Below are positions 36,087-48,846 of a stretch of 64,000 bases of DNA, in pieces. Each line of letters starts with the position of its first letter. The stretch's first letter is position 1. A program made the translations under genes and the position numbers. The notes beneath the pieces were generated by a model. The model did no database searches, had not been told where the DNA came from, and was given only the letters and a program-made list of their open reading frames with translations. Source of the DNA: Nymphaea colorata (lineage: Eukaryota; Streptophyta; Magnoliopsida; Nymphaeales; Nymphaeaceae); assembly GCF_008831285.2 (NCBI RefSeq), contig NC_045138.2, forward strand, positions 15,409,934 to 15,473,933. The letters run 5' to 3'.

Positions 36087-39000
36087 AAGAGATTCTCTAG
36101 TTTGAATATTAAGAGACGCTAGTCTCATGCAATATATATGCAGACAACTACCCTTTTAGTGTCACTTGTATATTAGCTAAACCTAGCGGTACCACTTTCT
36201 TTTTGTTTTCTCTTGCCTAAAACTGGCTCCAGAACTTAATTTAATAATCACTTATACATGTAACAAAGAACAGGAAATAGGAAATCATCATTTCCTGATC
36301 GGTAGGTCTCATCATGAGAAGGCCTGCTCGTGATCTATTACAAATTTTGATATTGGAATAGTTTTCTCTGTTTTTCGTTCTTTTCTGTTTGATCAAGTAG
36401 CATAGAACAAAGTTTTTTGGATATTTTTTACGGAAAATCTATATAAGAGTCTTTGTTGGTGGGGCGACTGTTGCACACGAGGAAAGAGGATGCCTTTCGG
36501 GAAAAATAACACATTTTGCTCGCCAGGGTATATTTATCTTCGCATTTAAATGAGTCTGAATCAAATTTGCAGATTTGTTACGGGGAAGTGTGCGCTTCAA
36601 AATCCAACAATGTGCGTCGAAAATCAAATTCTCTGGAATATGTTACAGCAAAAGATTATTCAATGCCAAACTCATATCTCGACCATTTACACTAGTTGAA
36701 TTTGAATTTGGGTCCTGTTGAACCCAATCGAGATTGCAGAAGTTTGCCAATAAAGTTCATAAAAAAATCTTAGGTAGTTTGCGAGACTCGCAGCAACTTT
36801 GTTGATGCTGCCACTTATTACCAACTTCGTATTTGGTGCTCTGCAATTTTTCTTTTTCTTTGCTCCATCTTTTTTGTCACCTTCTAGTGACGGCTTGTTA
36901 GGTACTTTGATAATTATTTTATTTTCATTTCGTCCGGACTTATTATCAGTAGTGATTCTTTCGCTGACATTAGAATCTATACTGTTGATCAATGTTACTT
37001 GCCGTCGAATTTTGTCCTTAATAGAGAATTATGGAACAACACTAAAACCGAGCTACTCGTCTGAACCCATGTGCAATGTTCCTCATGCCAAGACCTGCAC
37101 TAAGCTTCTGAGAAGCATGCGAACCGCACTGCATTAGGATGAGCACGAAGGTTGGGTGAGTACTTTGTCCTGTTCATGAATAACACACAAAATATAGATG
37201 ACCTAGAGGGCTAGAACTCTAAATTCATGTACCATGTGTTCCATAAGAAAGCCTGAGGATCCATGGCCGAAGAAAATTCAGGGAACCATATCATCTACTG
37301 TTTACTAATCTGAAAATTAAACCAAGCATATATAAAAAAAAGATTTGGAAACATGGCAGGTTTCATCTGAGGGAAACAACAATAAATTCTCCTTGTTTTT
37401 ATGCTAAGGGACAATTAAAAGCCTAGAACTGGTATCCACCTTATCTTGTAGAGAATGTAGACGATGATGAACTTTTCCCAACTTTCATGCTTGGTATCAT
37501 CTAATAAGAAACATTCTCAGTCATTCTGCAGGAAACGTTAGAGCTTCCTTGAAAATATTGCATGAAATTGTTGTATGCATATTGCGGACAAGACAGTCAA
37601 GAGGAGGCGCCCTTATTAATGGTTTTTGGGTTGGTGGATTAGAGACAATAATCTATGATTAAGTATCTCTTGTGGGTATGGCATGGCTATTTACAGGCAA
37701 CTGGGCATCACAAGGCACCAACATTGTTCTTTGTTTTCCCTTCAAGTCAAGGAGAGTTGGTTGAAAATTGATGCTAAGACTGATTCTTCATTGTGTTATG
37801 CAGACGGAAAACATGCTCTCATGTTTTAAGGCATAGCAGATTGCTGGTTATGTAAGAAACATATGATCAATGATCATCTGCTTCCTACTTAAAGTACAGC
37901 AAATCTGCCTAAGGCCGAGGAAATTAGTCGCTTGCTTAAGACATGAACTTGCACCCCGTAGATCAGGAGACACCAGTAAATAGCCTCTGTCTGCCTCATG
38001 ATGCAAAACCCCCCTGCGGCTACAAGTGATCATCTCTTACTACTCATTATTTAAGCAAAGGCCTTTATACTCGTTGTCTTTTTCCCGTAATTATATTGGT
38101 CATAGTACTTTGCTCGCTGATTTTCAAAATTCACTTTGGCAAGAAGTAATGTACAGAGATTGAAATCCAAAGTTTTCTGTGGATTCCTTAGTCAAGAAAA
38201 TGCTCAGTCAAGTCAACTCTGTCGAACACTGTGAGTCAAAATAGTTTTGAAATTTCGAAGTTAGAAGATGTTTGTCTTAAATGTGATCTCTCAAAGTGCT
38301 AATGATATTGAATTTGCTTGAATGTGATAATTAATTGCTAGAAACAGAACCACTTTCCACCATCCTTTGTTTGGATCATTTTCTAATGAAAGAAAAGAAG
38401 TCATTCAAATTGAAAGAAGTAGCGTTGAACTACGAGGTTTTGCACTTAGCATGACATGTTTAATAGACTAATTCTCAAATAATTCTTACTCCCCAGTTAT
38501 GCAACTAAGAATAATAAATTTGAAAAGTCATTTTTCTGTTTTTTCTTTTCTCAAAAGCAAAGGTGGCCTTGCATAGTTACCCATAGTTGGTACTTAGAAG
38601 ATCTCTCTTCTTCTCAGCATTCTCTTCTTCCTACCTCTCAAAAATGGAATGTTGCAATCATGGTGTAAAAGGTATGACACAGAATGTCTCAAGGCCTCTC
38701 CACTATCTCCTTCTGTCGCAATCCTGTGGTTGAATGAGGAGCGTATGGTCGAGGGAGAAGGTTTTTCTAAGACATTCTCCTTCAACGTCCAAAAACCTAG
38801 ATTGTTTGCGGCTTCCAAAGTGTACTTGGATTGTGGTACATTTTCCTGAACAAACAACAGGTCCACAGCGTGATCTATACTCTACGATCGACCTCTGAAA
38901 CAAGTTCAAGAGGACTGATAGTTGTGGAAGTAGACTGAATCACTTTGCAATAGAGTACATGTCTGTGGCTAAACATAACAGAGCACTCTGTTTATGATCT

Positions 39001-39648
39001 TTGTAATCTGCTCTGCAAATCAGATTCCGGTAGATCCTGAATCTGTTCAGAATATTTCAGTTCCAGTCTGGAGCTAAATCCTGCAATAATAACTGCAGAC
39101 TCATCATGAAACTAGACCTTCCCAACCAACCACCATTCTGCATGAAATTCTTCCTTTTGAATAATACATGATCGAATAGCTTCCTTTCTTCTCAAACCTT
39201 CGCCACAACATGCAATTGTCATTTATATGATCATGAAGAAATTTTTTTTTTTCGTGGAACTGAACTCAATTAAAATTGGCTCTCTGAAGAAAACTTAAGA
39301 GCATTACCGACTGAAACTAAAGTCCCAAAACCGTAATCTAAAGATTTAAGTCCTTGGATAGAGGACATTATCATCAATTGATGCATTCTTTATGAAACGT
39401 ACATGTTAGGATTTTGGATTCCAATGTACATGACATAATGATCTTCCAATTTGATGACCCAACTGCTAATACTTCATTACAGATCTTAGAATTTTAAAAT
39501 ACAACCAGATAGTGAAGCGAAATACTTGGTAGAATTTGGAGGGACATTTTTGGACGTGATGGTAGCTTTCTGACCTTTTGGCATTCTTACCTGAATTTAA
39601 TCTGCACAAGGATGAAATCCAATGTCATTTTCTGTGTAGCGGTTCGCT
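36087..39648. repeat. repeat complex, copy B2 (about 3.6-kb direct repeat)
   Basis: Directly abuts B1 in the same orientation. It is about 0.6 kb longer: roughly 38055-38387 and 38441-38755 have no counterpart at the equivalent place in B1 (35174-35228). Either B2 gained sequence or B1 lost it. The copies differ by many substitutions and small indels, so the duplication is not recent. Confidence 0.8.
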
Positions 39649-39649
39649 G

Positions 39650-42600
39650 TTAGATCATCCATCTACAACGCCGAAGTGGGCAATACATGAGAAATTCTGG
39701 ATACAAATAACTCATTATTCTCTATATTATGTATATATATATAAGAGTTGTGGATTTCTTCATTTAAGTTTAAATGAAGAAAATCCCCTAGTCTCTCACA
39801 ACACATGGCCCGATGTAATTGCCCACATTGCATCGAACTGTGTGTTCAGTCCGATGCAATGTATCATTGAATTTTCTGTCGAATGAGTAAATATTGAAGA
39901 ATTGTTGTCAAAAGTACCGTGTCTTACAAGCATCAGCAACGGCTTAGGATGTAAGAAAGGTTAAGAGTACTTTTAACACAGTTTATGGTGCTTACAATGA
40001 ATGGGTTTTAAATATTTACAGCTGTTGTATTTATTATGTGGCCTCCTTCTTTCCAAGGATACAATGATAAAGCTGGCGTCTGAAGATAAGTTCAACAATG
40101 CAATGGACGAAATTTGATGACAGATTGTGTTACTAGAACTTGCCAATCACAAGAAGGAGAGGAACTTCGGCTTCCTTTCTCTTTCAGGTGCGAATGTGTT
40201 GTCTTATTTCTTGGCGACTTGCATTTGGATCGGCATGATAAAATCCGACGAACAGTAGTTCTGTGCACGATTGTACAGAAAATGGTTTTCCATTTGATCA
40301 CAAATAGGATGACAAATCAGGCCGAAGATATTACTTCAATGATGTGACGTCTTGAAAACGATAATAATAAAAAAAGTCTTATCGCGGCACACAAGATCTC
40401 TTCGTTCAAGTGGTCATAGACTGCATCTTTCAACTTGAATGTCGCACATTTGATCATTGGCAGATTAAAAGAATAGCACCCACATAACTTTTAAGTGCTT
40501 CTCGAAACAATTAAAAAAATAAAATAATGTCTCTGATGCCAAAGCAGATAAAAAAATCCATGACATTAGAAAAGTTGCACGGGACCTAAAATCTTGATGA
40601 AATTTATGTCATTAACAAAAAATGTTTTAATTTTTCCGACTTCGTATGAGATGGGGTCAATTCGAGGGAATTACTAAAGGTTGAAGTTGCATCCGGATCT
40701 CGCCAAATCGTTAGACGCAGGTGAATTGTGAACTTTGGATTTGATTTGCCATGTTTTTACGTACGATTCCTTATCCCAACAACTATTGCAATCCAAATTG
40801 GTTTTTTCGCTTTACATTCTATTCTAGGGGCAGATTCTTCTCTTTTCTTCTTTGATCACAGAAAAGTGGCACGCGTTTGATGGATAAATTATCTTTCATT
40901 TCATGTGAGTGGTACCTGGCTCTCAAACACAATTTTACCCTTCATACATGTTTTAGAGGCAACTTAAGGGGATAATGAGTAAAGATGATCCTAACATTTT
41001 TTTTCGTCAGTGTTATTAGTATCCCTCCTACCGTATCGGCCGATACATATTCATTTGTGAACCAAAACGGCGAGATTCGGTGGATCAGCTAAAAATATTT
41101 AAAAAGTTATTTTCAAAAACAAAAAAAAATATAAAAATAATAAAATAAAAGTAAATTGGAAAATTTGTAACATGGTCGAGAAGTGGCACTCGAGATCAAA
41201 TTGGGTCGAGACCAACTGTAACTAAACGGGCTGATTCTGGCCGATTCGGTTCACATCTGATAACAGTGCCACACATCACATTGGTTCCTTGCTGGCACAG
41301 CAGAAGACTTTTCATTTACGAATCGGATGAAAATATTTTAAATTATTTTTTGTATTCATATAAACACAAAAACATACCAAAACATTAATATATGACTACA
41401 AAAACAATATATGCCGATGGCCCCGGTATATAAAAATAGGCACAAATGAAGGTTTTCTTTTCCATGAAACATTTATTGACAAAAAATGGGGTGGCGTCGA
41501 GTGGGTCGTTGGGTTTGGCTCACCAGTCTTAACGAACAAATAATTTATCCCAAAAATGAGAGGAGAGCTGAATATCTCTGTTCAATCATTTGCAGAGAAA
41601 TTTGTAGCATAGAAATGCACTTATGATAGTGAAAAAAACACACCTAACTTTTCGATATTATTCGATATGTCATCGACGCCTTTCATCCTTAGTAAAAATA
41701 AAGATTTAGACAAATTTCGCCGATTTTCGCCCGAGTAAACATCTTTAATTAAAGACTCAAACATGCAAAGATTTCAATTATCTTAGCAAATATATAACAC
41801 ATTGTCGGCTCGAGTGTTACTTTTTTGAACTGCAAACGGTGCGGCCAAAGGAGGTAAAAGGGAGATAGTTTGACTTCTCGGGCATCACCTCCAAAACCAT
41901 ATGCACAAATAGGTTGAGGATGTTTCAGCATTAAAGTTGGATGAAATACTCTTCCCCTTCATCCCGACTGCTTGCTTTTGAATAATAAAATCTAATCTAA
42001 TGATCAACCAGTCAAGCTTTTCTTTCTTTCTTTCTTATTTGGTGTTGAAATGTTCAACAGCAATGGTGGTGGCCCCGTTTGGAGTTTGTGACTTTGGGGT
42101 TTGGTTTCAACACCTTCCTGGTTGAGACGTGGTGCTCTTGACTTCTCCAACTGCAACCCAATCCGTGGAGCTCTTTGGCATCGATCGCTGCTCAATTATT
42201 GTTCTTCATGTTAATATGGGACCGGCGATTTACTTTGGAAAATTTGTATCTAAAAGTAAGTTGCGATTAATTTAATTCACATTTTTATCTGAATAAGTTG
42301 AAAGAAGAATGGGTTTCGGATAGATACAAAAATTCAAATCGCAAAAGCCAAAATCTGTTCGTTCGCACATGACCCAGTTACTTTAGTTCACTGAACAAAA
42401 CACTTTCTTTTCAGTGTTCTCAACAGCTGTGTGCGTGAATCTGTGTTCATCGCGCCGGCCACCGTCGTATAAGCAAAAAATTAAAAGGCTTTAACGAATC
42501 AGCCAAAAAACATTAAAAAGTTATTACAATTTACTAAAAATAGAGGTATTCACAAAACAAATAAAAAGATAAGAAATTTTCAAAAATATCTTCAAATAAC

Positions 42601-43100
42601 TAGAGACCAAAATTGGTCGATTCACGCCGATTTAGCTTTTTTTTTTTCTGAAAAAAAAGTGACTGGGAGTAATGAAATGTTCAATTTTCTTGTGTAATTA
42701 TATCTAATGCTGCATTAAAAAAAAAGGGTGTGCACCTAGTAGATTTACAGATACAAAACGGTATGTAATTGTTTTATGAATATGATGAACTTCAATTTTA
42801 AAACAATTACAATTCCATTTAAGAAGAAGAGAACAAGTAACGGGTGCTTGATATTTAATCGGCGGATGTGAGTTCATGGTGATCTCATAAAGCTTGCTCT
42901 ATTTTTTCATTAATTCCAGAATTGGCTGACGTTTGATCCATGGAATCCTTTCATTGCCCGATGACTAAAAAATAATGCAAAGAAAGAAACATGCAATGAA
43001 CGCATCGTCGGTTTCCGGAAAGAATTGAATGCGCACCGAGTTATGGAAGAGAGAGACCGACGACGGAGGAAGCGGCCGACGCATCCGTGAACTTAAGGTG
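39650..43100. other. intergenic, very AT-rich, repeat remnants
   Basis: No gene supported. Two stretches, about 41030-41240 and 42460-42640, share word patterns (gattcg..ggatcagc/gaatcagcc, aaaa.at.ttaaaaagttat, gaccaa..ttggtc, cgccgattt/gccgattc) and may be remnants of one dispersed element. Confidence 0.4.
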
Positions 43101-43135
43101 GGTCCCACCGGTCATCACAGGGCTAAAACCCCATT

Positions 43136-43460
43136 TTGACCCCGTCTCTGGTAACCGCAGGCCGCCGCACTGACTCTCATCCCTGCCGTTCGTGCTGGAA
43201 ATCTACGGTCAAAACCGAAGCCTCCTTCGTTCAAAACGGGAGCGCAGGCTTTTGACTTTGACTGACCTGAGTGTGCGTTTTGGTAATTTAGCACCCCATC
43301 CACGTAGACGCAGAGCGGACGGGGGAGGGAGTCGCGTCGGCCAGTGGAAGTGGAACTCCTCGGAAACACGGTTTCCACGTTCCCCCTGATGTGGACTCAC
43401 CACTTAACCGCAGCCAGGACGTGGGCCCGCCGGTCCTTACCAAGTGGAGTCGTGGGTCAA
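43136..43460. promoter_or_regulatory. cluster of W-box cores upstream of the CAF1 gene
   Basis: TTGAC cores occur at 43136-43141 (TTGACC), 43207-43212 (GGTCAA, minus), 43252-43257 and 43258-43263 (two adjacent TTGACT), and 43455-43460 (GGTCAA, minus). They lie about 0.4-0.75 kb upstream of the TATA box. W-boxes bind WRKY factors, and several plant CAF1 genes are known to be stress-induced. The link here is inference. Confidence 0.4.
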
Positions 43461-43856
43461 AGTTGAGCTGCGTTCAGCCGCACGCCTCTTACTCGAGTCG
43501 ACTAAGATCCGTCACTTTCTTTTCTTATTTTACCAAGTAAAACTGGTCCTGAATGCGAGATTTCATTGCTTTTTCCAAGTGTAAAATCTATTTATCTTTT
43601 GAGATTTGAACCAACTGCTGGGATCATCATCATCATGCTTAGTTTAACTTGATCGTAAGAGCTTTCGATCGAGCCGACACCCAAGTCGGCTCGAAGGGCG
43701 GCGCTCCGTATTATTGTGCCCCTCGTGCCGGTAGTCACCCTCCCTCTTCCACCACGACGACAGGGTCCAAGCAGTCCCCGCCCCGTTTTCCGCGAAGAAA
43801 CGTTCCAGTCGTCCTCGTCCCTCCCCCCTTCCTCCCTTCTTTGCTCTGCCGTCTTC

Positions 43857-43864
43857 CTATAAAA
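43857..43864 (+). promoter_or_regulatory. TATA box of the CAF1 gene
   Basis: CCTATAAAACG is a strong TATA box. About 30 bases downstream is a start near 43890, and the first ATG after that is the chosen start at 43992. Confidence 0.6.
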
Positions 43865-43991
43865 CGATCCGCACCTGGCCGCCTTCTCTTCACCACCACA
43901 GGAGCCATCGCTCAGAAACTTGTACAGGATTTGCAGAAGCCGCTGCTCTCCTTTGCCACCAAGCAGCAGCAGAAGCGCAAGAGGGGAGGAA

Positions 43992-44831
43992 ATGAAGACC
44001 GGTTTGGACGGGTCGACGGGGATGCCAACGGCGAAGGAGATTCGGGTGAGAGAAGTGTGGGCGCACAATCTGGAGTCGGAGTTCGAGCTGATTCGTGAGT
44101 TGGTTGACCAGTTTCCTTTCGTTGGTATGGACACCGAGTTCCCCGGCGTCGTCATCCGCCCCCCTGCCAATTTCCGCCACCGATCCGACTGCCTGTACTC
44201 CACCCTCAAGGCCAACGTCGACGCGCTCAACCTTATACAGGTGGGGCTAACCCTCTCCGACGAGCGCGGCCGCCTCCCCGACCTCGGCGACCCCTCTGCG
44301 TCCTTCATCTGGCAGTTCAACTTCCGTGACTTTGACCCCTCCCGAGACATCTACGCCCCGGACTCGCTCGCCATCCTTGAGCGCAGCGGCATCGATTTCG
44401 CCCGTAACCTCACCGACGGCGTCGACTCCGGCCGCTTCGCTGAGCTTCTGATGTCGTCCGGCCTCGTCTGCAACGAGGCCGTCTGCTGGGTCACGTTCCA
44501 CAGCGCCTACGATTTTGGGTACTTGCTCAAGCTCCTCACCTGCCAGGCGCTTCCTGCCAGCCGCCGGGACTTCCTCCGGCTGATGAGCGTCTACTTCTGC
44601 AACGTGTACGACCTCAAGCACCTTATGCGCTATACGGCCAGCCTCTACGGCGGCCTTAACAGGCTCGCCGAGTCGCTCAGCATCGAGCGGCGCGTTGGAA
44701 ATTGCCATCAGGCCGGCTCCGACAGCCTGCTCACCTGGGAGGCCTTCCTCCGGATGAAGGACGACATCTTCCGCGGGGGGATGGAGAAGTATGCAGGGGT
44801 GCTCTATGGACTAGAGGGTGTTTGCTATTGA
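43992..44831 (+). CDS. CAF1: CCR4-associated factor 1 (CAF1) poly(A) deadenylase, DEDDh exonuclease
   Basis: CAF1 shortens mRNA poly(A) tails as a catalytic subunit of the cytoplasmic CCR4-NOT complex. The gene is intronless and GC-rich, 279 residues, with the usual family length. The DEDDh catalytic set is complete: D47 and E49 in [12 protein letters not shown]174 in [11 protein letters not shown]239 and D244 in [10 protein letters not shown]. Family blocks also present are [20 protein letters not shown] (23-42), [19 protein letters not shown] (72-90), the FNFRDFD patch and [10 protein letters not shown] (205-214). No signal peptide. The start is the first ATG after the TATA box; the frame is open for 24 codons further upstream but without an ATG. 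An AATAAA lies almost at the stop codon (44833). The small intronless form matches the plant CAF1 subgroup whose Arabidopsis members respond to wounding and stress, but the subgroup was not tested by alignment. Enzymatic competence is inferred from the intact residues. Confidence 0.96.
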   Translation: MKTGLDGSTGMPTAKEIRVREVWAHNLESEFELIRELVDQFPFVGMDTEFPGVVIRPPANFRHRSDCLYSTLKANVDALNLIQVGLTLSDERGRLPDLGDPSASFIWQFNFRDFDPSRDIYAPDSLAILERSGIDFARNLTDGVDSGRFAELLMSSGLVCNEAVCWVTFHSAYDFGYLLKLLTCQALPASRRDFLRLMSVYFCNVYDLKHLMRYTASLYGGLNRLAESLSIERRVGNCHQAGSDSLLTWEAFLRMKDDIFRGGMEKYAGVLYGLEGVCY

Positions 44832-47800
44832 TAATAAAGGAGGACAAAGAATCATTCCTTCTTTTATTTTCTTGTTTCTTCTCTCTTGATCTTGTCCTGC
44901 ATCTCTCTGTTTTTCCGATTTTGTTGCTGTCCACTTAATCGATCGATAGAGTGGGCAAATTGTATAGAGAAATTCTTTTTAGATAAATGGTAGTTATTTG
45001 TTTAATCTCAATCCTTTCTCAACTCCTTCAAATTTTTGGGACTTTGATCTTTCTGCTGATGCCAAAACTATTCCTTGCCGGTGGATTGTAAACCCACCTT
45101 CGTTCTGGTTTCAACTCGATGGATAGTCCTCATCTTCTGCAATTGTGCAAGCTTTCTGTTGACTTCTCCCATGGTGGTGAAATCTGCTGCTCCTACCATT
45201 CTTCAGTTACAGAAGCACATGCAGGATCAGATTTCAGAGTTTCTCTTCTTCATCAGTATAAAGAGAATAAGGTTTTCGTTCCACAAGATTCCTTTTCCGA
45301 GTAGTTTCCTAATTGCTTTTGAAGACTGCGTGCCTTTTATGGGTTACCGAAGCTTTTTGTCTTCTTATGTTTATCCAGCAACTCCCTACTTTTTCTCTTT
45401 GAAAACTACAATCCTAATTTAGGTTAAAAAGTAGAACCACATCCCTCTCTGATCCTATGTTTTGATTACCGGCTTCCTTGTTTTCTTGTTCTCTTTTAGA
45501 CGACTTTCTTTCCTCGCGGCACAATCTGCAGCTGCGCATTAGGCACCAATCAGCCGTAGAATAGTTTTCTTATCTAATTTTATCCTTTTTTCCCCCTTTG
45601 GTGATGACGATGGAAACCATTTATTGAAGCATCATGCTTCCTAGTTTTTGGCCTTCTGTTTGGTCATGCTAGTTTCATTTCTGATCATATACTTGTGCTT
45701 TGGTTCTCATAAGTCACCAAATTCATCTTCCCAAGTCACAACATGATGTAAGCTTTCCCATGACTTATAAATTTGTTCTGAGTTGATCAAGCTTACCTCA
45801 TCGTTATTGTTTGAAATTGATCATTGTTCGGATCCATTTCCTTCTCCTCCGCTAAAAACTCCACATTTTCCTGATTAAGCTCAATATTGTCAAGTTAGCT
45901 GAGGTTGCATTCAAATGCTAGTGGGCCTAACCATTCTACCTGCCATTCTTTGAGTTGAAGCCAAACACATTAGGAATTTAGGACCTCTTCCAACCATTAC
46001 ACTTTATGCAATTTTTCAAACTTTCTGTCTGTGGAATCTAAAAACAGATCTCACTTTCTAGTTTGCAGCTCCTGCTATGTTAACATGGTTGTGCTAAATC
46101 AGATCTCAGGCTATCAAGTGCACCCTTAACATAGTTTATTGCATATTATACTATATGTGTCTTACAATCTTCATTCTATATTTCTTTGCACATGCTCTGA
46201 TTCTACTTGAACCAACACAATATCCATACAAGCTGAAGATTTCACTTGTTTAATATTTTTTTTTTCTTGTAAGATCTTGCAATTATGTGTTTTGTGAACA
46301 GCTATGTTCTTACATATCAACACTGTTCCCCTGTCCTCCAACCTTACCCTACTGCCCTTCACTTTGTAAAACAGAATCACATATAAACCGATTTATGTCG
46401 GTTCATGTTTTGTCCTGGTAGTTGTTTTTAAAAGAGAAAACTCTAAAATCTAGCTTTCTTGATAATTTTCAAAACAATTAGGTGTGGAACTACCCCCTTC
46501 ATCATAACAATTGTTGTACCAGCAACCAAATTCTAGTCTATACATGATATTTTAGAATTTGTCAAGATCCATGATTTTGGGACTTTCATTTTTGAAGTAT
46601 ATTTTAATAAGCGATTGAAATTGACTGCCTTTTCTAAAGTGGTTGTTGGCATGACTGCTGCAACGAACTTGCACCTCATTCATTTTATAAAAGAATCTGT
46701 CTTGCTTAGCTAATTGTTGCTTTACTGAAGTAGTATTATCCAAGCCATCAACCTCAGCATAGTCACGGTATGAGTCAATAAATTCTCAACAAATAAAAAG
46801 CATAAAAAATAATAATTAAAATTAAATAAATGCGCCTGATAAATTAAAAACAACTGGAAACCATATGTACATGATATTTTCTCTATTTTTATTTTGCTCC
46901 AAATGCCGATAGCAATTGGTGAGTTGGTACAGTTTATCTTTTAGCCAAGAACATGAAAGAAAAGTGCCAAGTATGGTGTAGGCCTCCTAGCTTAAAAATT
47001 TGAATAATTAGAATTAGTGCTTTGTATCGCATTTGTAATGCTAGTATTAAATAACTAAATAGCCAAGAAAAACCATGATAACAATTATAATGCCAAATAT
47101 ACTTTAGAATGACATTAAAATATATTAACAATATATATGAGCGCCAATGCACAACCACTGTCTAAAGATCAAAAAAAGGAGAAAAGGATAGGCAAGGATG
47201 GAAAAGTGTGTTTTTAACGACTTGCAATTTCCATGTCGGCAATATAAGGAGAAAAATTATAATAAATGTTCATTGGTTAGAAAGGATCATAGAAATATTT
47301 GATTATATCTATATATCTATTGGACTGCAAGTGTAATGTATCAGTTATTAGTTTGATGGAAATCTCACCTTTGGGGAGTCAAGCAAGCCTTTCTTACCAA
47401 GAGTCTGGCCCTATTAAGTGGTCAGATACTTGAAGAGTGCCTCGTTATTAAGAAACATGTTTTACGAAAATATGGTTAATAGAGGGCTGCACGAATAGAA
47501 AAACTTTTGTTTACTTGGTGGTGATTTACCATAAAACCCAGCATACTTAGATTCACACCATCTTTCAAGTTCGGTAGAGAAAAGTGGCTTGAGTCTAGTC
47601 AGCTAAAATAATTGCAAGTGTTTTATAGAAAAATGCCTTTTAAAACTTCACCGAAAAGTATGAGAAAGTACAAAGTGAACGCGACTTAAGTTTCAGTTTC
47701 GGGTAGTAGAAATCACGAGTGTTATTCTGAAGTCACAGCAAAAATAGTCCCTAAATGAATAGAAAAGTTTACAAAATCCAATCAAAAGCAAAGCAGAACC

Positions 47801-48846
47801 TTAATTTTTGGGATTCTTTGGAAAATTGAGTCAGCCGATTCAGCAAGAATCACCTTGCTGAATTGGGTTGTTCATTTCCCAAAAAACTTCTTAACCACAT
47901 GTTACTTTTTCTCAAGGCATGAGAACAATCCACAGAAACACAAATATAAGCTTCAAGATCATGACCGCATGCATCTGATCTCAAGTTCATGGATTTTGAC
48001 AGGGACCTTAGGTTACTTGTTTGAAAATTGCATAATGACAACCCAAGAATCCGCAATCTATGCATCTTCTTGGATGTGAAGTCAGACTCCCAGTCTGACT
48101 GGACAACCATGGATTTGGTGGATGAAGAAAAAGATCCCAGATTCACAGTTTTAATCTGTGATTTGAATAGACCAGTGGATTTAAGGTGGATTCCAACATC
48201 AGACCAGACCCTCTGCATAAAGACCTAAGCTAACCAAATGCCCCCAAAGAATGTCTTCCTCTATATCCATTTGTTAGAAACCAGGTTAATCACCATGACA
48301 TGTCCTTACTAGAGCAAAAGGTCTATAACTGTTGGAATCATTGGCACCACCCTTTAAATCAAGTCACTAGTGACCATGTAAATTAGCAATGTGAAACACT
48401 ACTAGGACCACTCATTTCCTTGCTAGTATATCATCATCAACATATTGAGCAGTCTGTCAAGTACATACCATGTGACCTGATCTACATAATGACCCTTCTG
48501 TAAAAGGCCTTCTGAAAAACCCATGAAGCATTAGCAGGGTCAAGGGTTTTTTCCAACGATTGGTTGCCTATAGCATTAGAATGACCCTCTAAATCCCAGA
48601 ATAAAGCAAAACCAGTAATCAAAGTTCTCTACAGTGGCAGGAAAAAACAAGAACCAACATTTTCCAACTTTTTAGTTCTCTATGAATGTATAAAAGCAAG
48701 ACAAGCAGTTCTTTTGACAAGAAGCACGGCCCCTCGTAACGTTGAATGTGAGACACAAGTAAACTACAGAGCATTTCAGTGTTCTCAGACGTGGACTCTC
48801 AAACAGAAACGGCATGACATGGCTTTCACAGAAATAGAGCTCCTCT
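44832..48846. other. intergenic region between CAF1 and UEV1
   Basis: No gene supported. Both flanking genes end into this space: CAF1 from the left and UEV1, on the minus strand, from the right. A block at about 47850-48220 has repeated words (gattt.tggtggat, cagattcacag, gatttgaatag) and ends near taaccaaatgcccc, so it may be a transposon remnant. Confidence 0.45.

Noticed and set aside
30001-39660. Possible NLR resistance-gene cluster
   Set aside because: Tandem copies at this spacing suggested it, but no P-loop, kinase-2, GLPL, MHD or leucine-rich repeat motif was found in any frame.
43115-43403. GC-rich frames upstream of CAF1
   Set aside because: No domain and several frames overlap; the GC content fits a promoter-proximal region.
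44247-44708. 153-codon minus-strand frame inside CAF1
   Set aside because: Shadow of CAF1; the plus frame contains all DEDDh residues.
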